A stretch of 64,000 nucleotides of DNA from Poriferisodalis sp026713105 (GTDB lineage Bacteria; Actinomycetota; Acidimicrobiia; Acidimicrobiales; Poriferisodalaceae). Both the position numbers and the translations under genes were made by a program. The notes under the pieces were generated by a model. It saw nothing but the letters and a program-made list of their open reading frames with translations. It was not told the DNA's origin and did not search any database. The stretch lies in the NCBI GenBank assembly GCA_965115995.1, contig OZ220472.1, positions 1,488,001 through 1,552,000 of the forward strand, given 5' to 3'. This document shows positions 30,047-38,947 of this stretch, one piece after another; position 1 is the stretch's first letter, and every line of letters starts with the position of its first letter.

Positions 30047-30113
30047 CGCACGCTCTTGGTATGCAGGAGATCGATCTGCACCGGAAGGCAGCAAGCAACG
30101 ATGACAGGCAACC

Positions 30114-31649
30114 ATGACTGAGCGAACACGACGTCGAGGAGGCGGCCGCGCCGCCCGCCAGGCCCAGCGCACTGCGGCAGATGTGGCCGTCAACACCCAC
30201 CTGCGGCGGTCGCTGCCCCCAGTGAGCGTGCTGGATGAGGCTGGCTTGGCGCAGATCGAGGAGAACGCCGAGACGATCCTGTCCGAGGTCGGCGTGGCCT
30301 TCCAGGACTTCCCCCGGGCGCTGGAGCTGTGGCGAGACGCCGGTGCAGACGTCGAGGGCGAGATGGTGCGCTTTCCCCGCGGGATGTGCCGTGAGATCGT
30401 CCAGTCCAACGCGCCGGCCGCCTACACCCAGCACGCTCGCAATCCTGCGCGCTCAGTGCCGATCGGGGGCGATGCCACGGTGTTCGTCCCGAACTACGGG
30501 TCGCCCTTCGTCGCCGATCTCGACGAAGGCCGCCGGTACGCCACCCTGGCCGACTTCGAGCGCGTCGTGAAGCTGGTGTGGATGCTCCCTCACCTGCATC
30601 ACAGCGGCGGCACGGTGTGCGAACCGGTGGATGTCCCGGTGAACAAACGACACCTCGACATGGTGTACGCGCACCTGCGCTACAGCGACAAGCCGCTGAT
30701 GGGCTCAGTCACGGCCGCCCAGCGCGCCGCGGACTCCGTCGAGCTGTGCCGCATCGCGTTCGGGGGCGACCTGGCTGACCGCACCGTGCTGACGAGCCTG
30801 ATCAACGCGTCGTCGCCGTTGCGCTGGGACGCCACCATGCTCGGCGCGGCCGAGGTCTACGCGCAGCACAACCAAGCGTGCGTGATCTCGCCGTTCATCC
30901 TGGCGGGAGCCATGTCTCCGGTCACCGTGGCTGCGCTGTCGGCCCAGGCGCTGGCGGAGGCACTGTCCGGAATGGCCTTCTGCCAGCTGGTGCGCCCAGG
31001 TGCCCCGGTGATCTTCGGCACCTTCGCGTCGTCGATGTCGATGGCCACGGGCGCGCCGACGTTCGGCACGCCTGAGGCGGGTCTGGCGATCTATGTGATG
31101 GCGGAATTGGCGCGGCGAGTCGGCGTGCCGTTCCGTTCCGGAGGGCAGTTCACGTCCTCCAAGGCACCCGATGCGCAAGCGGCCTATGAATCGGCGTCGA
31201 CACTATTGCCGACCATGGCAGCCGGGGTGAACTTCGTGCTGCACGCAGCGGGCTGGCTCGAGGGCGGCCTGACGCTGAGCTACGAGAAACTGATCATGGA
31301 TGCCGATCAGCTCGGGATGATGGAGGTCTATGCCAGGGGTGTCGACATGACACCCAATGGCCAGGCCGTCGAAGCGTTCATCACCAACCCTCACGGCGAT
31401 CACTTCCTCGGCCACCCGCACACGTTGGCCAACTTCGAGACGGCGTTCTACCAATCGGCGATCGCCGACAACAACAGCTTCGAGCAGTGGTCCGACGAGG
31501 GATCCCCCGATGCTGCGCAGCGAGCAAACCGCCTGATGAAGCAGATGCTGGCCGACTACGAACCCCCGCCGATCGACGATGCGATCGACACCGAGCTGCG
31601 CGAGTACATCGCCCGACGCAAAGCCGAAGAGCCAGACGCCCTCGTGTAG
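30114..31649 (+). CDS. MttB-family trimethylamine/quaternary-amine methyltransferase (non-pyrrolysine)
   Basis: This 511-residue MttB-superfamily protein has LHHSGGTVCEPVDVPVNKRHLD, then LTSLINASSPLRWD, MLGAAEVYAQHNQACVISPFILAGAMSP and IFGTFASSMSMATGAPTFGTPEAGL. Methanogen MttB uses pyrrolysine (in-frame UAG) for trimethylamine. Here there is no internal UAG and the gene ends in TAG with TGA two codons later, so this is the non-Pyl type, some members of which demethylate glycine betaine or other quaternary amines. It would methylate the corrinoid protein encoded at 25292-26014. It follows a 67-base gap after the RACE gene. Substrate is inferred, not shown. Confidence 0.88.
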   Translation: MTERTRRRGGGRAARQAQRTAADVAVNTHLRRSLPPVSVLDEAGLAQIEENAETILSEVGVAFQDFPRALELWRDAGADVEGEMVRFPRGMCREIVQSNAPAAYTQHARNPARSVPIGGDATVFVPNYGSPFVADLDEGRRYATLADFERVVKLVWMLPHLHHSGGTVCEPVDVPVNKRHLDMVYAHLRYSDKPLMGSVTAAQRAADSVELCRIAFGGDLADRTVLTSLINASSPLRWDATMLGAAEVYAQHNQACVISPFILAGAMSPVTVAALSAQALAEALSGMAFCQLVRPGAPVIFGTFASSMSMATGAPTFGTPEAGLAIYVMAELARRVGVPFRSGGQFTSSKAPDAQAAYESASTLLPTMAAGVNFVLHAAGWLEGGLTLSYEKLIMDADQLGMMEVYARGVDMTPNGQAVEAFITNPHGDHFLGHPHTLANFETAFYQSAIADNNSFEQWSDEGSPDAAQRANRLMKQMLADYEPPPIDDAIDTELREYIARRKAEEPDALV

Positions 31650-31661
31650 CGCCGCTGACTG

Positions 31662-32486
31662 TCAGGACGCCACGACGGCGGTGACGCCTGCGACAGCCGC
31701 AGCGATGCCGATGTACTGGCGGACGTTGATGGGGTCGTTGTACGCGGCCCGGCCGACGAGGACGCTGATGACCGGGAACATGGACGCCCCGACGACAGTT
31801 GCGGGTGCGTCGAACCAGATGCCGACGATGTAGAAGATGGTCGCCGCAGCGCTGGCCACGCCGGTCAGGAATGCGAAACCCAGCACATCGGGCGGCGGCA
31901 GCGCAGGCAGCCGGCGGATCGCGACCAGCGCAGCCATGGCGGCCACCGACGTGAGCCGCTGACCGAATCCCGGCCAGGCGCCGGAACTCTCGGAGAGGTC
32001 GACCAAGACGCTGAGACCCACCCCGTAGGCAAGTCCCGACAACGCTGCCCACGCAGTTCCTTCCCATACATGGGTGCCGCGGGTCCCGCCGGCGGTCACC
32101 AGTCCGAGACCGCCGAAGGCTGCCATGGCGCCGATGATCGCAAGCAAGGGCGGATCGTGGCCGCGCAGCGTCGTGTAGGCGAACGGGATGACCGCCGACA
32201 GCGTGGCCACGATGGGTGCGGCAATCGCCGACCCGGCGCGATCCAACGACGTGTAGTAGCAGGCGAGTCCGGTGCCGAGGCCCAGTCCCGAAAGCAGTCC
32301 ACGACTGAAGTCGTCGCCGGCGAACGATCCCGGCACAAAGGGCACGATCGCCAGCGAGACCAGCGCAGCGGTGCCCTGGAACACGATCATGGCCGACAGC
32401 ACGTGGCAGCGCATCACCACACGGCGCCCGAAGAGGTCGCTGGTGCCGATGCTCATCGACGTGAGCAGACCGAACAGCGCTCCCAC
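31662..32486 (-). CDS. EamA/DMT-family transporter
   Basis: This 274-residue protein has about ten hydrophobic helices in two similar halves, with GTSDLFGRRVVMRC at the start and a second half beginning near AWAALSGLAYGVGLSVL, the duplicated EamA layout. It probably exports or imports a small metabolite across the inner membrane. GTG 32486 is the start, with GGAG about eight bases upstream. It is convergent with mttB, with only 12 bases between the stops, and is the last gene of the minus-strand run that begins with formate dehydrogenase. The substrate is unknown. Confidence 0.8.
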   Translation of the reverse strand: MGALFGLLTSMSIGTSDLFGRRVVMRCHVLSAMIVFQGTAALVSLAIVPFVPGSFAGDDFSRGLLSGLGLGTGLACYYTSLDRAGSAIAAPIVATLSAVIPFAYTTLRGHDPPLLAIIGAMAAFGGLGLVTAGGTRGTHVWEGTAWAALSGLAYGVGLSVLVDLSESSGAWPGFGQRLTSVAAMAALVAIRRLPALPPPDVLGFAFLTGVASAAATIFYIVGIWFDAPATVVGASMFPVISVLVGRAAYNDPINVRQYIGIAAAVAGVTAVVAS

Positions 32487-32551
32487 TAGGCCGCTCCGGT
32501 CACTGCGACCCCATCACGGGGTCTCACGCGGTCTCGCTCCCACGTTCGCCA

Positions 32552-34030
32552 TCACCGGCGCCGCCTGAGCAATGCAGCTACTGCGGCGGAAGCACGGGCA
32601 GGGATCGGGTGGAAACGGCCCTGCTGGGCCACTGGCGGACCTGCCACGAGCAGCATGCGTGCCGCGACGAAAACGGCAATGGACACATGCGCTGCGGCCA
32701 TGACGAAATAGAACGCATTGAGCGTCAGCGACATGCCGATCGCTGCACAGATCGGCCCCACAGTCGCGCCGACTCCGTTCATGCGCACTAGCACGGCGCT
32801 GGCCCCGGCCCGCTGAGAGTCTCTCAGCCAGTCGTTCGCCTGCGCCACCGACAGCGAATAGATCGGGTAGGCGAACGCACCCATCACTGCCATGACCGCT
32901 ATGCCGGCGATGCTGCGCTCGTCGAGCGCCAGCATGACTAGGCAAGCGGTGCCGGCGATCGACGCTGCAAGGACCATGACGATGCGCCGCGGCACGCGGT
33001 CTGACAGGCGACCGAGCGGGATCTGCCCGAACAGGCTGCCGATCATCGGGGCTGCGACGAACGCAGCGACTTGGAATGGCGACAGTCCCCGAGACGCCGC
33101 GTACACCGCGCCGATCCCCGAAATCGAGCCAAGCGCTGCTCCCACGAGGAATGCAACGATGACTCCGGTCGGAGCGGCAGCCATGAGCGTGCGAAATCCG
33201 ACCCGTTCGGGGACGACTACCGGCGGGTTCGCAGAGGCCGACAGCGACATCGGCACGAGGGCCAGCGACACCAGTACCGACACGACGGCGAACAGCACGA
33301 AACCGTCGGTATCGGCGGCTGCCACCATGAACTGGCCTGTGGCGATGGCACCCATCGTGATGACCATGTAGCGAGCCAGCATCCGTCCGCGGTTCTCGTT
33401 GGTTGCCAGCTCGTTCAACCACGTCTCGGCCACCACGAGCAGTGCGGCGAAGCACGCGCCCCACATGAACCGTCCAGCGCCCCACACCAGCGGGTTGACC
33501 CATACCGCCTGCACGAGCACCACGCTGCTCCCCGCCGAAGCCAGAGCGGCGAACACGCGCACATGGCCGACTTGGCGAAGGAAATGGGGCGCCAGTGCCG
33601 AACCAGCCAGGAACCCGACGAAGTTCATCGCCATGACCAGCCCTGCGACCGTCGACCCAAAACCCTCGGATTCGGCCCGGACGCCGAGCAAGGTGTTCTG
33701 CAGGCCGTTGCCCGCCATGAGCAGAGCAATGCCGACGAACAGGGCAGTGCTGCGGGCCGCAGGTGACGCGAGCGCCGGCCCGCCGATGTGCGGCTCGGCG
33801 GTGGAGGAACGCGCAATCTGAGGTACCAGCTCTGCTGCCATCGCGCGTGCGCGCTCGAGCGCCCGTTCGCGGCGGGTCCTGCGTACCGAGTCGTATGCAC
33901 CGCCTTCGGCGACTGTGTTGGTAGCTCCGCCTTCGGCGACTGTGTTGGTTGCTCCGCCTTCGGCGGAGGGGCCGGAAGTCTCGCCTTCGGTGTTGGGCTT
34001 CGGTTCAGGGAATGGCGGCACCGCCGGCAC
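32552..34030 (-). CDS. Major facilitator superfamily transporter with repetitive N-terminus
   Basis: This 492-residue protein has twelve predicted helices after a hydrophilic N-terminal extension of about 80 residues. GRFMWGACFAALLVVAETWLNEL and QIPLGRLSDRVPRR (the MFS loop 8-9 motif) are clear. The extension contains two copies of AEGGATNTV and an Arg/Glu-rich helix, and an internal ATG (residue 64) is an alternative start. GTG 34030 sits six bases after the stop of the iron-sulfur subunit, so the transporter is likely cotranscribed with formate dehydrogenase. Formate or a methylated amine as substrate would fit the context, but there is no direct evidence. Confidence 0.75.
   Translation of the reverse strand: MPAVPPFPEPKPNTEGETSGPSAEGGATNTVAEGGATNTVAEGGAYDSVRRTRRERALERARAMAAELVPQIARSSTAEPHIGGPALASPAARSTALFVGIALLMAGNGLQNTLLGVRAESEGFGSTVAGLVMAMNFVGFLAGSALAPHFLRQVGHVRVFAALASAGSSVVLVQAVWVNPLVWGAGRFMWGACFAALLVVAETWLNELATNENRGRMLARYMVITMGAIATGQFMVAAADTDGFVLFAVVSVLVSLALVPMSLSASANPPVVVPERVGFRTLMAAAPTGVIVAFLVGAALGSISGIGAVYAASRGLSPFQVAAFVAAPMIGSLFGQIPLGRLSDRVPRRIVMVLAASIAGTACLVMLALDERSIAGIAVMAVMGAFAYPIYSLSVAQANDWLRDSQRAGASAVLVRMNGVGATVGPICAAIGMSLTLNAFYFVMAAAHVSIAVFVAARMLLVAGPPVAQQGRFHPIPARASAAVAALLRRRR
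33902..33965. repeat. 27-bp tandem repeat in the MFS gene N-terminus
   Basis: A unit beginning GCCTTCGGCGACTGTGTTGG occurs at 33902-33928 and 33929-33955, with one base difference, and a partial third copy follows. It encodes nine-residue units (AEGGATNTV) on the minus strand. Confidence 0.9.
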
Positions 34031-34036
34031 CAGTGG

Positions 34037-34981
34037 TTAGCGCTCCGCTGTGTCAGTCGAAGGTGGCTCGAACGCCGGTGCGTGCACGTATTCCCAGCCG
34101 AATCGGCCCTTGATGCACAGGTGGCCGTTCGTCACCGAATGGTCGGCAGGCGACGTGACTTTGACGATGCGCTCGTCCTGGACATGCAGCTCAAGATTGC
34201 AGCCCACGCCGCAGTATGAGCACACGGTGCGCGTGACGGTCTGGTCGTCTGGGCGCCACTCCCCCACCGCGCGCAAGTCGAACTCCGTGCGGAACTGCAA
34301 TGCCCCGGTTGGGCACACAGCAACGCAGTTTCCGCAGTACACACACGCGCTCTCGGGGAGTTCGGTGTCGTACTCGGTGCGGATTCGGGCGTCAAAGCCG
34401 CGCCCTGCCACGGCGATGGCAAAGGTGTGCTGAGCATCGTCGCCGCAGGCTTCGACGCACTTGTAACAAAGCACACACCGGTCATAGGCACGGATGTACA
34501 GATCGTCCTGGATGCGCACCGGCTCGTCGACACGCTCGGGTTCGAGCCCGGCCTCGCCGCCCGCTGTGGAGCCCGGTGAGCCGTCGTCGCTGCAGGGCGC
34601 GTCGTACCGGGCAGGGTCGGCACCGTAGTGCCGTGACCAATCGGCGATCTCGGGTGCCTGCGAGAGATCGTTCGCCGACCCGAGGAACTCCAGCACCATT
34701 CGGCGGCTGTGGCGGACACGCTCGGAATCGGTGCTGATCTGCATGCCGGCTTCAACTGGTCGTGAGCAGGCGGGCACGAGCGTGCGAGACCCTTCGAGCT
34801 CCACGACGCAGACACGGCAGACGTTGACCGGAGTGAGATTGGGAGCCCAGCAAATGGTCGGCGTCTCGACGCCCGCAGCGGTACAGGCAGCGAGGATCGT
34901 CTGCCCTTCAGGTACCGTCACCTCGCGCCCGTCGATGCTCAGTGTCACCGCTGTCTGGGTGTTCGGCTCAGCTGGGTTCAT
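34037..34981 (-). CDS. Formate dehydrogenase iron-sulfur subunit carrying the proximal 4Fe-4S domain
   Basis: This 314-residue protein has, in order: a [2Fe-2S] ferredoxin domain (PTICWAPNLTPVNVCRVCVVEL and a following PACS), a linker, two [4Fe-4S] ferredoxin motifs (DRCVLCYKCVEAC and SACVYCGNCVAVCP), and a C-terminal Fe4S-MGD domain (RTVCSYCGVGCNLEL, then HLCIKGRFGWEYV). In most NAD-linked formate dehydrogenases and in NuoG these domains are fused to the front of the molybdopterin subunit. Here they form a separate gene, and the catalytic gene starts exactly where the Fe4S-MGD domain would end. The cysteine cluster that normally follows the [2Fe-2S] domain (H-x3-C-x2-C-x5-C) seems lost. It starts 13 bases after the NuoEF-like gene. 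Confidence 0.85.
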   Translation of the reverse strand: MNPAEPNTQTAVTLSIDGREVTVPEGQTILAACTAAGVETPTICWAPNLTPVNVCRVCVVELEGSRTLVPACSRPVEAGMQISTDSERVRHSRRMVLEFLGSANDLSQAPEIADWSRHYGADPARYDAPCSDDGSPGSTAGGEAGLEPERVDEPVRIQDDLYIRAYDRCVLCYKCVEACGDDAQHTFAIAVAGRGFDARIRTEYDTELPESACVYCGNCVAVCPTGALQFRTEFDLRAVGEWRPDDQTVTRTVCSYCGVGCNLELHVQDERIVKVTSPADHSVTNGHLCIKGRFGWEYVHAPAFEPPSTDTAER

Positions 34982-34994
34982 GACCGGGAACCTC

Positions 34995-36779
34995 TCACGA
35001 TGCTGAGTCTCCCAGCAGACCGAGTCGCATGGCAGACATCACGGCTGAGGCCGCGGTGTGTCCGAGTCCGCAGATGGACGCGTCTCCCATGGCGTCTGCG
35101 ATGTCGCCGAGCAGCTCACGTTGTGGCTCCGTGGGCCCGCCCGCCCGACGAATGCTGGTGACCAGCTCGTGCTGGCGGACGGTGCCGACGCGGCACGGAA
35201 CGCACTGGCCGCACGACTCGTCACGGAAGAACTTGGCCAGCCGCTCGATCACGCCGCTCATGTCGGCGGAGTCATTGAAGACCATCACCGGGCCGGACCC
35301 GAGCGTCGTGCCTGCGGCACGCGTGTCTTCCAAAGAGAGCGGCAGCGCAAGCGCATCTGGCCCGACGAAGCTGCCTGCCGCACCGCCCAGCAGTACTGCG
35401 GCCAGCGTGCCCTGCACACCTCCGGCCAACTCCAGCAGCTCGCCCAGCGGCGTGCCGAAGGGAGCTTCGTACAGCCCTGGTCTCCCGACGTGGCCGGACA
35501 GGCAGAACAGCTTGGTCCCCGGCGAGCCCTCGGTTCCCACGCTGCGGTACGCCTCGGGCCCGATGCGCAGGATCTCGTTGACGTTGAGCAGCGTTTCGGG
35601 GTTGTTCACCACGGTGGGCTGCCCGAACAGCCCGTGGGTAGTGGGGAACGGCGGCTTGTTGCGGGGTTCTCCGCGGAAACCCTCGAGCGAGTTGAACAGC
35701 GCAGTTTCCTCGCCGCAGATGTATGCGCCTGCACCCCGACGCAGTTCGATGTCGAACTGCTGGCCCGATCCTGCCGCGTCGTCGCCGAGCCAACCCGCAC
35801 TGCGCGCTTGCGCAATGGCCCCGCGCAGGCGCTGGGTGGCCAGCGGATATTCACCGCGGATGTAAATCCAGCCCTGCTGCGCGCCGACCACCAGGCCGGC
35901 AACGGCCATGGACTCGATGATCGCCAAGGGTTCGAGTTCGCAGAGCAGACGGTCCTTGAAGGTTCCGGGCTCGGACTCGTCGATGTTGGCGACGACGTGG
36001 CAGGGGCCGTTCCCGTCGGCTACCGCCCGCCACTTGATACCGGTGGGGAACGCCGCTCCGCCCCGCCCGGACAGTCCCGCAGCGCTCACCTGGGCGATGA
36101 CATCGTCAGGCCCGAGGCGCAGTGCTGCATCAAGCGCTGCTCCCCCACCCCGCTGGCGGTAGGCCTCCATCGAGGTGCTCTCGCCGACCTCGAAGCCGCG
36201 CCCGATCATCTGCCGCAGCAAGCTGGGCGATTCGGAGGTCGATGCCGTGACGCTCACGAGCAGCGAATCGGGTCCGCTGTCGTCGGCGGGCACCCGGTCG
36301 GGCTCGCGGCGTCCCTGGATGAAGACCGCCGGAGCCCGTTCGCACTGCCCGAGGCATGGACCCTCGTGCACGGCGTGACCCTGTGAGCGGAGGTGTTCCG
36401 CCAGCGGAGCGGCTCCCGCGAGCGCGCAAATGGGATCGACGCAGACGTGGCGGACGCTGAGCTCATGGGATGGGGAATCCGTGCGGAACATCTCATAAAA
36501 GGTGGCCACGCCATAGGCCTCGGCCGGCGGCACACCCAGCGTGCGACCGACGAAGTTGAGACCCCCCGGCGAGATCCACCCTGCTTCGCGCTGAAGAGCG
36601 TGCAAGGCGGGCAACAGCAGGTGTCGCAACTGCTTGCGACGCCGCGTCCCTCCCCGAACGACGCGCGGATGATCGACAACGACTGCGCCGTCGCCCGCGC
36701 CGTTGACGCTGAGCGCAGCCAGAACCGCTTGCCGTTCCGATGCGGTGGGTTCCGCATCGGAGAAGTGCAGGTCAGCCAC
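34995..36779 (-). CDS. NuoE/NuoF-like fused flavoprotein subunit of formate dehydrogenase
   Basis: This 594-residue protein fuses a NuoE-type thioredoxin-like [2Fe-2S] domain (residues about 30-150, with CVDPICALAGA and GPCLGQCERAP) to a NuoF-type domain. The NuoF part has GLSGRGGAAFPTGIKW (NADH/FMN glycine-rich motif), CNIDE-like VANIDESEPGTFKDR, GAGAYICGEETALFNSLEG and the [4Fe-4S] motif ESCGQCVPCRVGT with a later CGLG. This is the diaphorase part of NAD+-dependent formate dehydrogenases (FdsB/FdsG fused). It would pass electrons from formate to NAD+. GTG 36779 overlaps the end of the catalytic gene by eight bases. Confidence 0.88.
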   Translation of the reverse strand: MADLHFSDAEPTASERQAVLAALSVNGAGDGAVVVDHPRVVRGGTRRRKQLRHLLLPALHALQREAGWISPGGLNFVGRTLGVPPAEAYGVATFYEMFRTDSPSHELSVRHVCVDPICALAGAAPLAEHLRSQGHAVHEGPCLGQCERAPAVFIQGRREPDRVPADDSGPDSLLVSVTASTSESPSLLRQMIGRGFEVGESTSMEAYRQRGGGAALDAALRLGPDDVIAQVSAAGLSGRGGAAFPTGIKWRAVADGNGPCHVVANIDESEPGTFKDRLLCELEPLAIIESMAVAGLVVGAQQGWIYIRGEYPLATQRLRGAIAQARSAGWLGDDAAGSGQQFDIELRRGAGAYICGEETALFNSLEGFRGEPRNKPPFPTTHGLFGQPTVVNNPETLLNVNEILRIGPEAYRSVGTEGSPGTKLFCLSGHVGRPGLYEAPFGTPLGELLELAGGVQGTLAAVLLGGAAGSFVGPDALALPLSLEDTRAAGTTLGSGPVMVFNDSADMSGVIERLAKFFRDESCGQCVPCRVGTVRQHELVTSIRRAGGPTEPQRELLGDIADAMGDASICGLGHTAASAVMSAMRLGLLGDSAS

Positions 36780-38745
36780 CGGCGCCACCTGCCGCCACTG
36801 CCTGGCGTGAGGCACCGTCCCGCAACGGGTCGATGCGGACGGCGGCGGCCTTGAATTCGGCCGTGCCGCTGCGCGGGTCCCAGACATCGTTCGTGAGCAG
36901 GTTCGCGTCGACCAGGTCCGGGAAATGGAACGTCGTGAAGACCAAGCCTGTGGGCAGGCGATCAGTGACGTGCACCTCCATGTTCACCGAGCCGCGCACC
37001 GAGCTCACGCGCACAGTCTCGCCTTCGACGATTCCGAGGTGCGCCGCGTCGGCAGGGCTCACCTCAATAGCGTCACCCGACCGGATGGGCGAGGAATAAC
37101 CAGCCGACTGCGCACCGGTGTTGTACGAGTCGAGAACCCGGCCCGTGGTCAGGCGAAGCGGGAACTGCTCGCTGAGTGCCTCAGCCGGGGGACGGTGGAC
37201 GACCGTCGAGAAGGGAGCCGGCGTGTGGCCGTCCAAGCCAGGCTCCCACAGCCAGCCGTGCAAGAACTCCGTGCCTGGATGGTCTTCGTCGGGGCAGGGC
37301 CACTGCAGCCCGCCGCTGGCCTCAAGTCGCTCCCAGCTCATGCCGCCGTGCAAGGGTGACAGCGACCGCATCTCGTCCCACAGCTCGTGCGCTGAGGTAG
37401 CTGTCCACTCCGTTCCCATATGCGATGCCAACTCGCTGATGATGCGCACATCGTCTCGAGCATCGCCTTGGGGAGGCACTGCTGCTCGCACCCGCTGGAC
37501 CCGCCGCTCTGAAGACGTCACCGTGCCCTCGCTGGAAGCCCAGCCGGCGGCCGCAGGCAGGACAACGTCGGCCATTCGTGCGGTGCGCGTCAGCGAGATG
37601 TCTTGAACCACGAGCAGATCCAAGCCTTCGAGCAGCTTGCGAGCGTGTGCCACATTGGCCTCGGAATCGGCAGGGTTCTCCCCGATGACGTACAGGGCGC
37701 GCAGTTCGCCCTCTTCCATCGCTTCGAACATCGCAGTGAGGTGCTTTCCCGGAACGGGATTCAGCTCGCAGCCCCAGGTGCTCTCGTAGCGAGCTCGGGC
37801 CTGCGGGTCGGTGAGCAGTTGGAAGCCCGGCAGCCGGTCGGGCAGCGCGCCCATGTCGCCGCCGCCCTGCACGTTGTTCTGGCCTCGCAGGGGCACCAGA
37901 CCCGAGCCGCGGCGCCCGACATGGCCGGTCAGCAGCGCGAGGTTGCACAGCGAGAGCACGTTCTCGACTGCAGTGTGGTGCTCGGTGATGCCCAGCGTCC
38001 ACAGGATCTGTGCTCGAGCGGCCGTGGCGTACGCGTGCGCCATCTCGGCAATGGCCTCAGCCGGAACTCCAGTCAGCCGCTCGCCCTCGTCGAGCGTGAA
38101 CGACTCGACCGAAGCTGCGTAGTCATCGAATCCCGTAGTCGCATGTTCGATGAAGGAGCGGTTGTGCATTCCCTGGGCGATGATCTCGCGGGCCACCGTG
38201 TTGGCAAGCGCGATATCTGTGCCGACGTCGAGGCCCAGCCACACGTCCGCGAACTCGGCCGAGGAGGTGCGGCGGGGATCCACCGCGTACATGGCTGCAC
38301 CGTTGTCGATGCCCCGCAGTAGGTGGTGGAAGAAGATGGGGTGCGCCTCGCGTGCGTTCGATCCCCACAGCAGGACCACATCGGTTTCGGTGATTTCCTC
38401 ATAGGAGCTCGTTCCGCCCCCAAATCCGAACACTGTCGCCAGACCGACGACCGACGGAGCGTGTCAGGTGCGATTACAGGAGTCGATGTTGTTCGACTTG
38501 AGCACCGTTCGCATGAACTTCTGGGCTGCGTAGTTCATCTCGTTCGTGCTCTTCGAGCACGAGAACATGCCGACCCCACCGGCACCGTGCTGCTGGGTCG
38601 CAGCCCGCAGCCCGGATGCAGCACGATCGAGTGCATCGTTCCAGCTAGCAGGTCGAAGCACGCCGCCGTCTCGTACGAGCGGCGTGTCGAGACGCGCAAG
38701 GGGACCCTGACGCTTCCCCCGTCGTGCACCATTCCCCCGCGGCAT
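36772..38745 (-). CDS. fdhA: Formate dehydrogenase catalytic subunit, selenocysteine-containing (in-frame TGA)
   Basis: Read through TGA 38464-38466, this is a 657-residue molybdopterin protein with Sec94. The codons before it encode KSNNIDSCNRT and those after it HAPSVVGLATVFGFG, which align with E. coli FdhF around its Sec (CARV-U-HGPSVAGL, from memory). The rest is a normal Moco domain: VVLLWGSNAREAHP, FIEHATTGFDDYA, RGQNNVQGGGDMGALP and the C-terminal dinucleotide-binding part (LRLTTGRVLDSYNTG). The N-terminal [4Fe-4S] domain is missing and is encoded in the iron-sulfur subunit gene. ATG 38745 follows a GGGGAGGG ribosome-binding site. Without Sec the gene would look like two fragments ending at 38464 and starting at 38433. 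The operon is divergent from iclR. Confidence 0.9.
38435..38451 (-). promoter_or_regulatory. Candidate bacterial SECIS hairpin
   Basis: Starting 13 bases after the UGA, the transcript reads GUCGUC-GGUCU-GGCGAC: a six-pair stem (one U-G wobble) closing a GGUCU loop. In E. coli fdhF, as I recall it, GGUCU lies at the same distance (bases 19-23 after the UGA) and is the SelB contact. The match in both structure and spacing supports selenocysteine insertion. Confidence 0.8.
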
Positions 38746-38869
38746 TGTCCCTCCCCGGTCGGCTTGAATGCCGTGAACCCGAATTCTACGCCGTCACCGC
38801 TGCCTTTACCGTGACTACAACAATTTCACTCTGACTATAGATTGCTCGCCATCTCGCGACGAGGCAGTG

Positions 38870-38902
38870 TTCCGTAGAGCAGAACGGTTCCACAATACGG
38901 CA
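38870..38902. promoter_or_regulatory. Tandem 15-bp operators between fdhA and iclR
   Basis: Site 1 (38870-38884) reads TTCCGTAGAGCAGAA and site 2 (38888-38902) reads TTCCACAATACGGCA, separated by CGG. The offset is 18 bp, as in the other two regions. The half-sites are more degenerate, which would suit a weaker autoregulatory element. They lie about 45 bases before the iclR start and 124 bases before the fdhA start on the other strand. Confidence 0.65.
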
Positions 38903-38947
38903 CAAGATCACGCTCACACGACAGCCCAGCGCCTCCCGGGGGCTACC

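Noticed and set aside
31647..31649. TAG at the end of the MttB-family gene as possible pyrrolysine
   Set aside because: A TGA follows only two codons later and the protein is already full length; there is no internal UAG and no Pyl machinery in the window.
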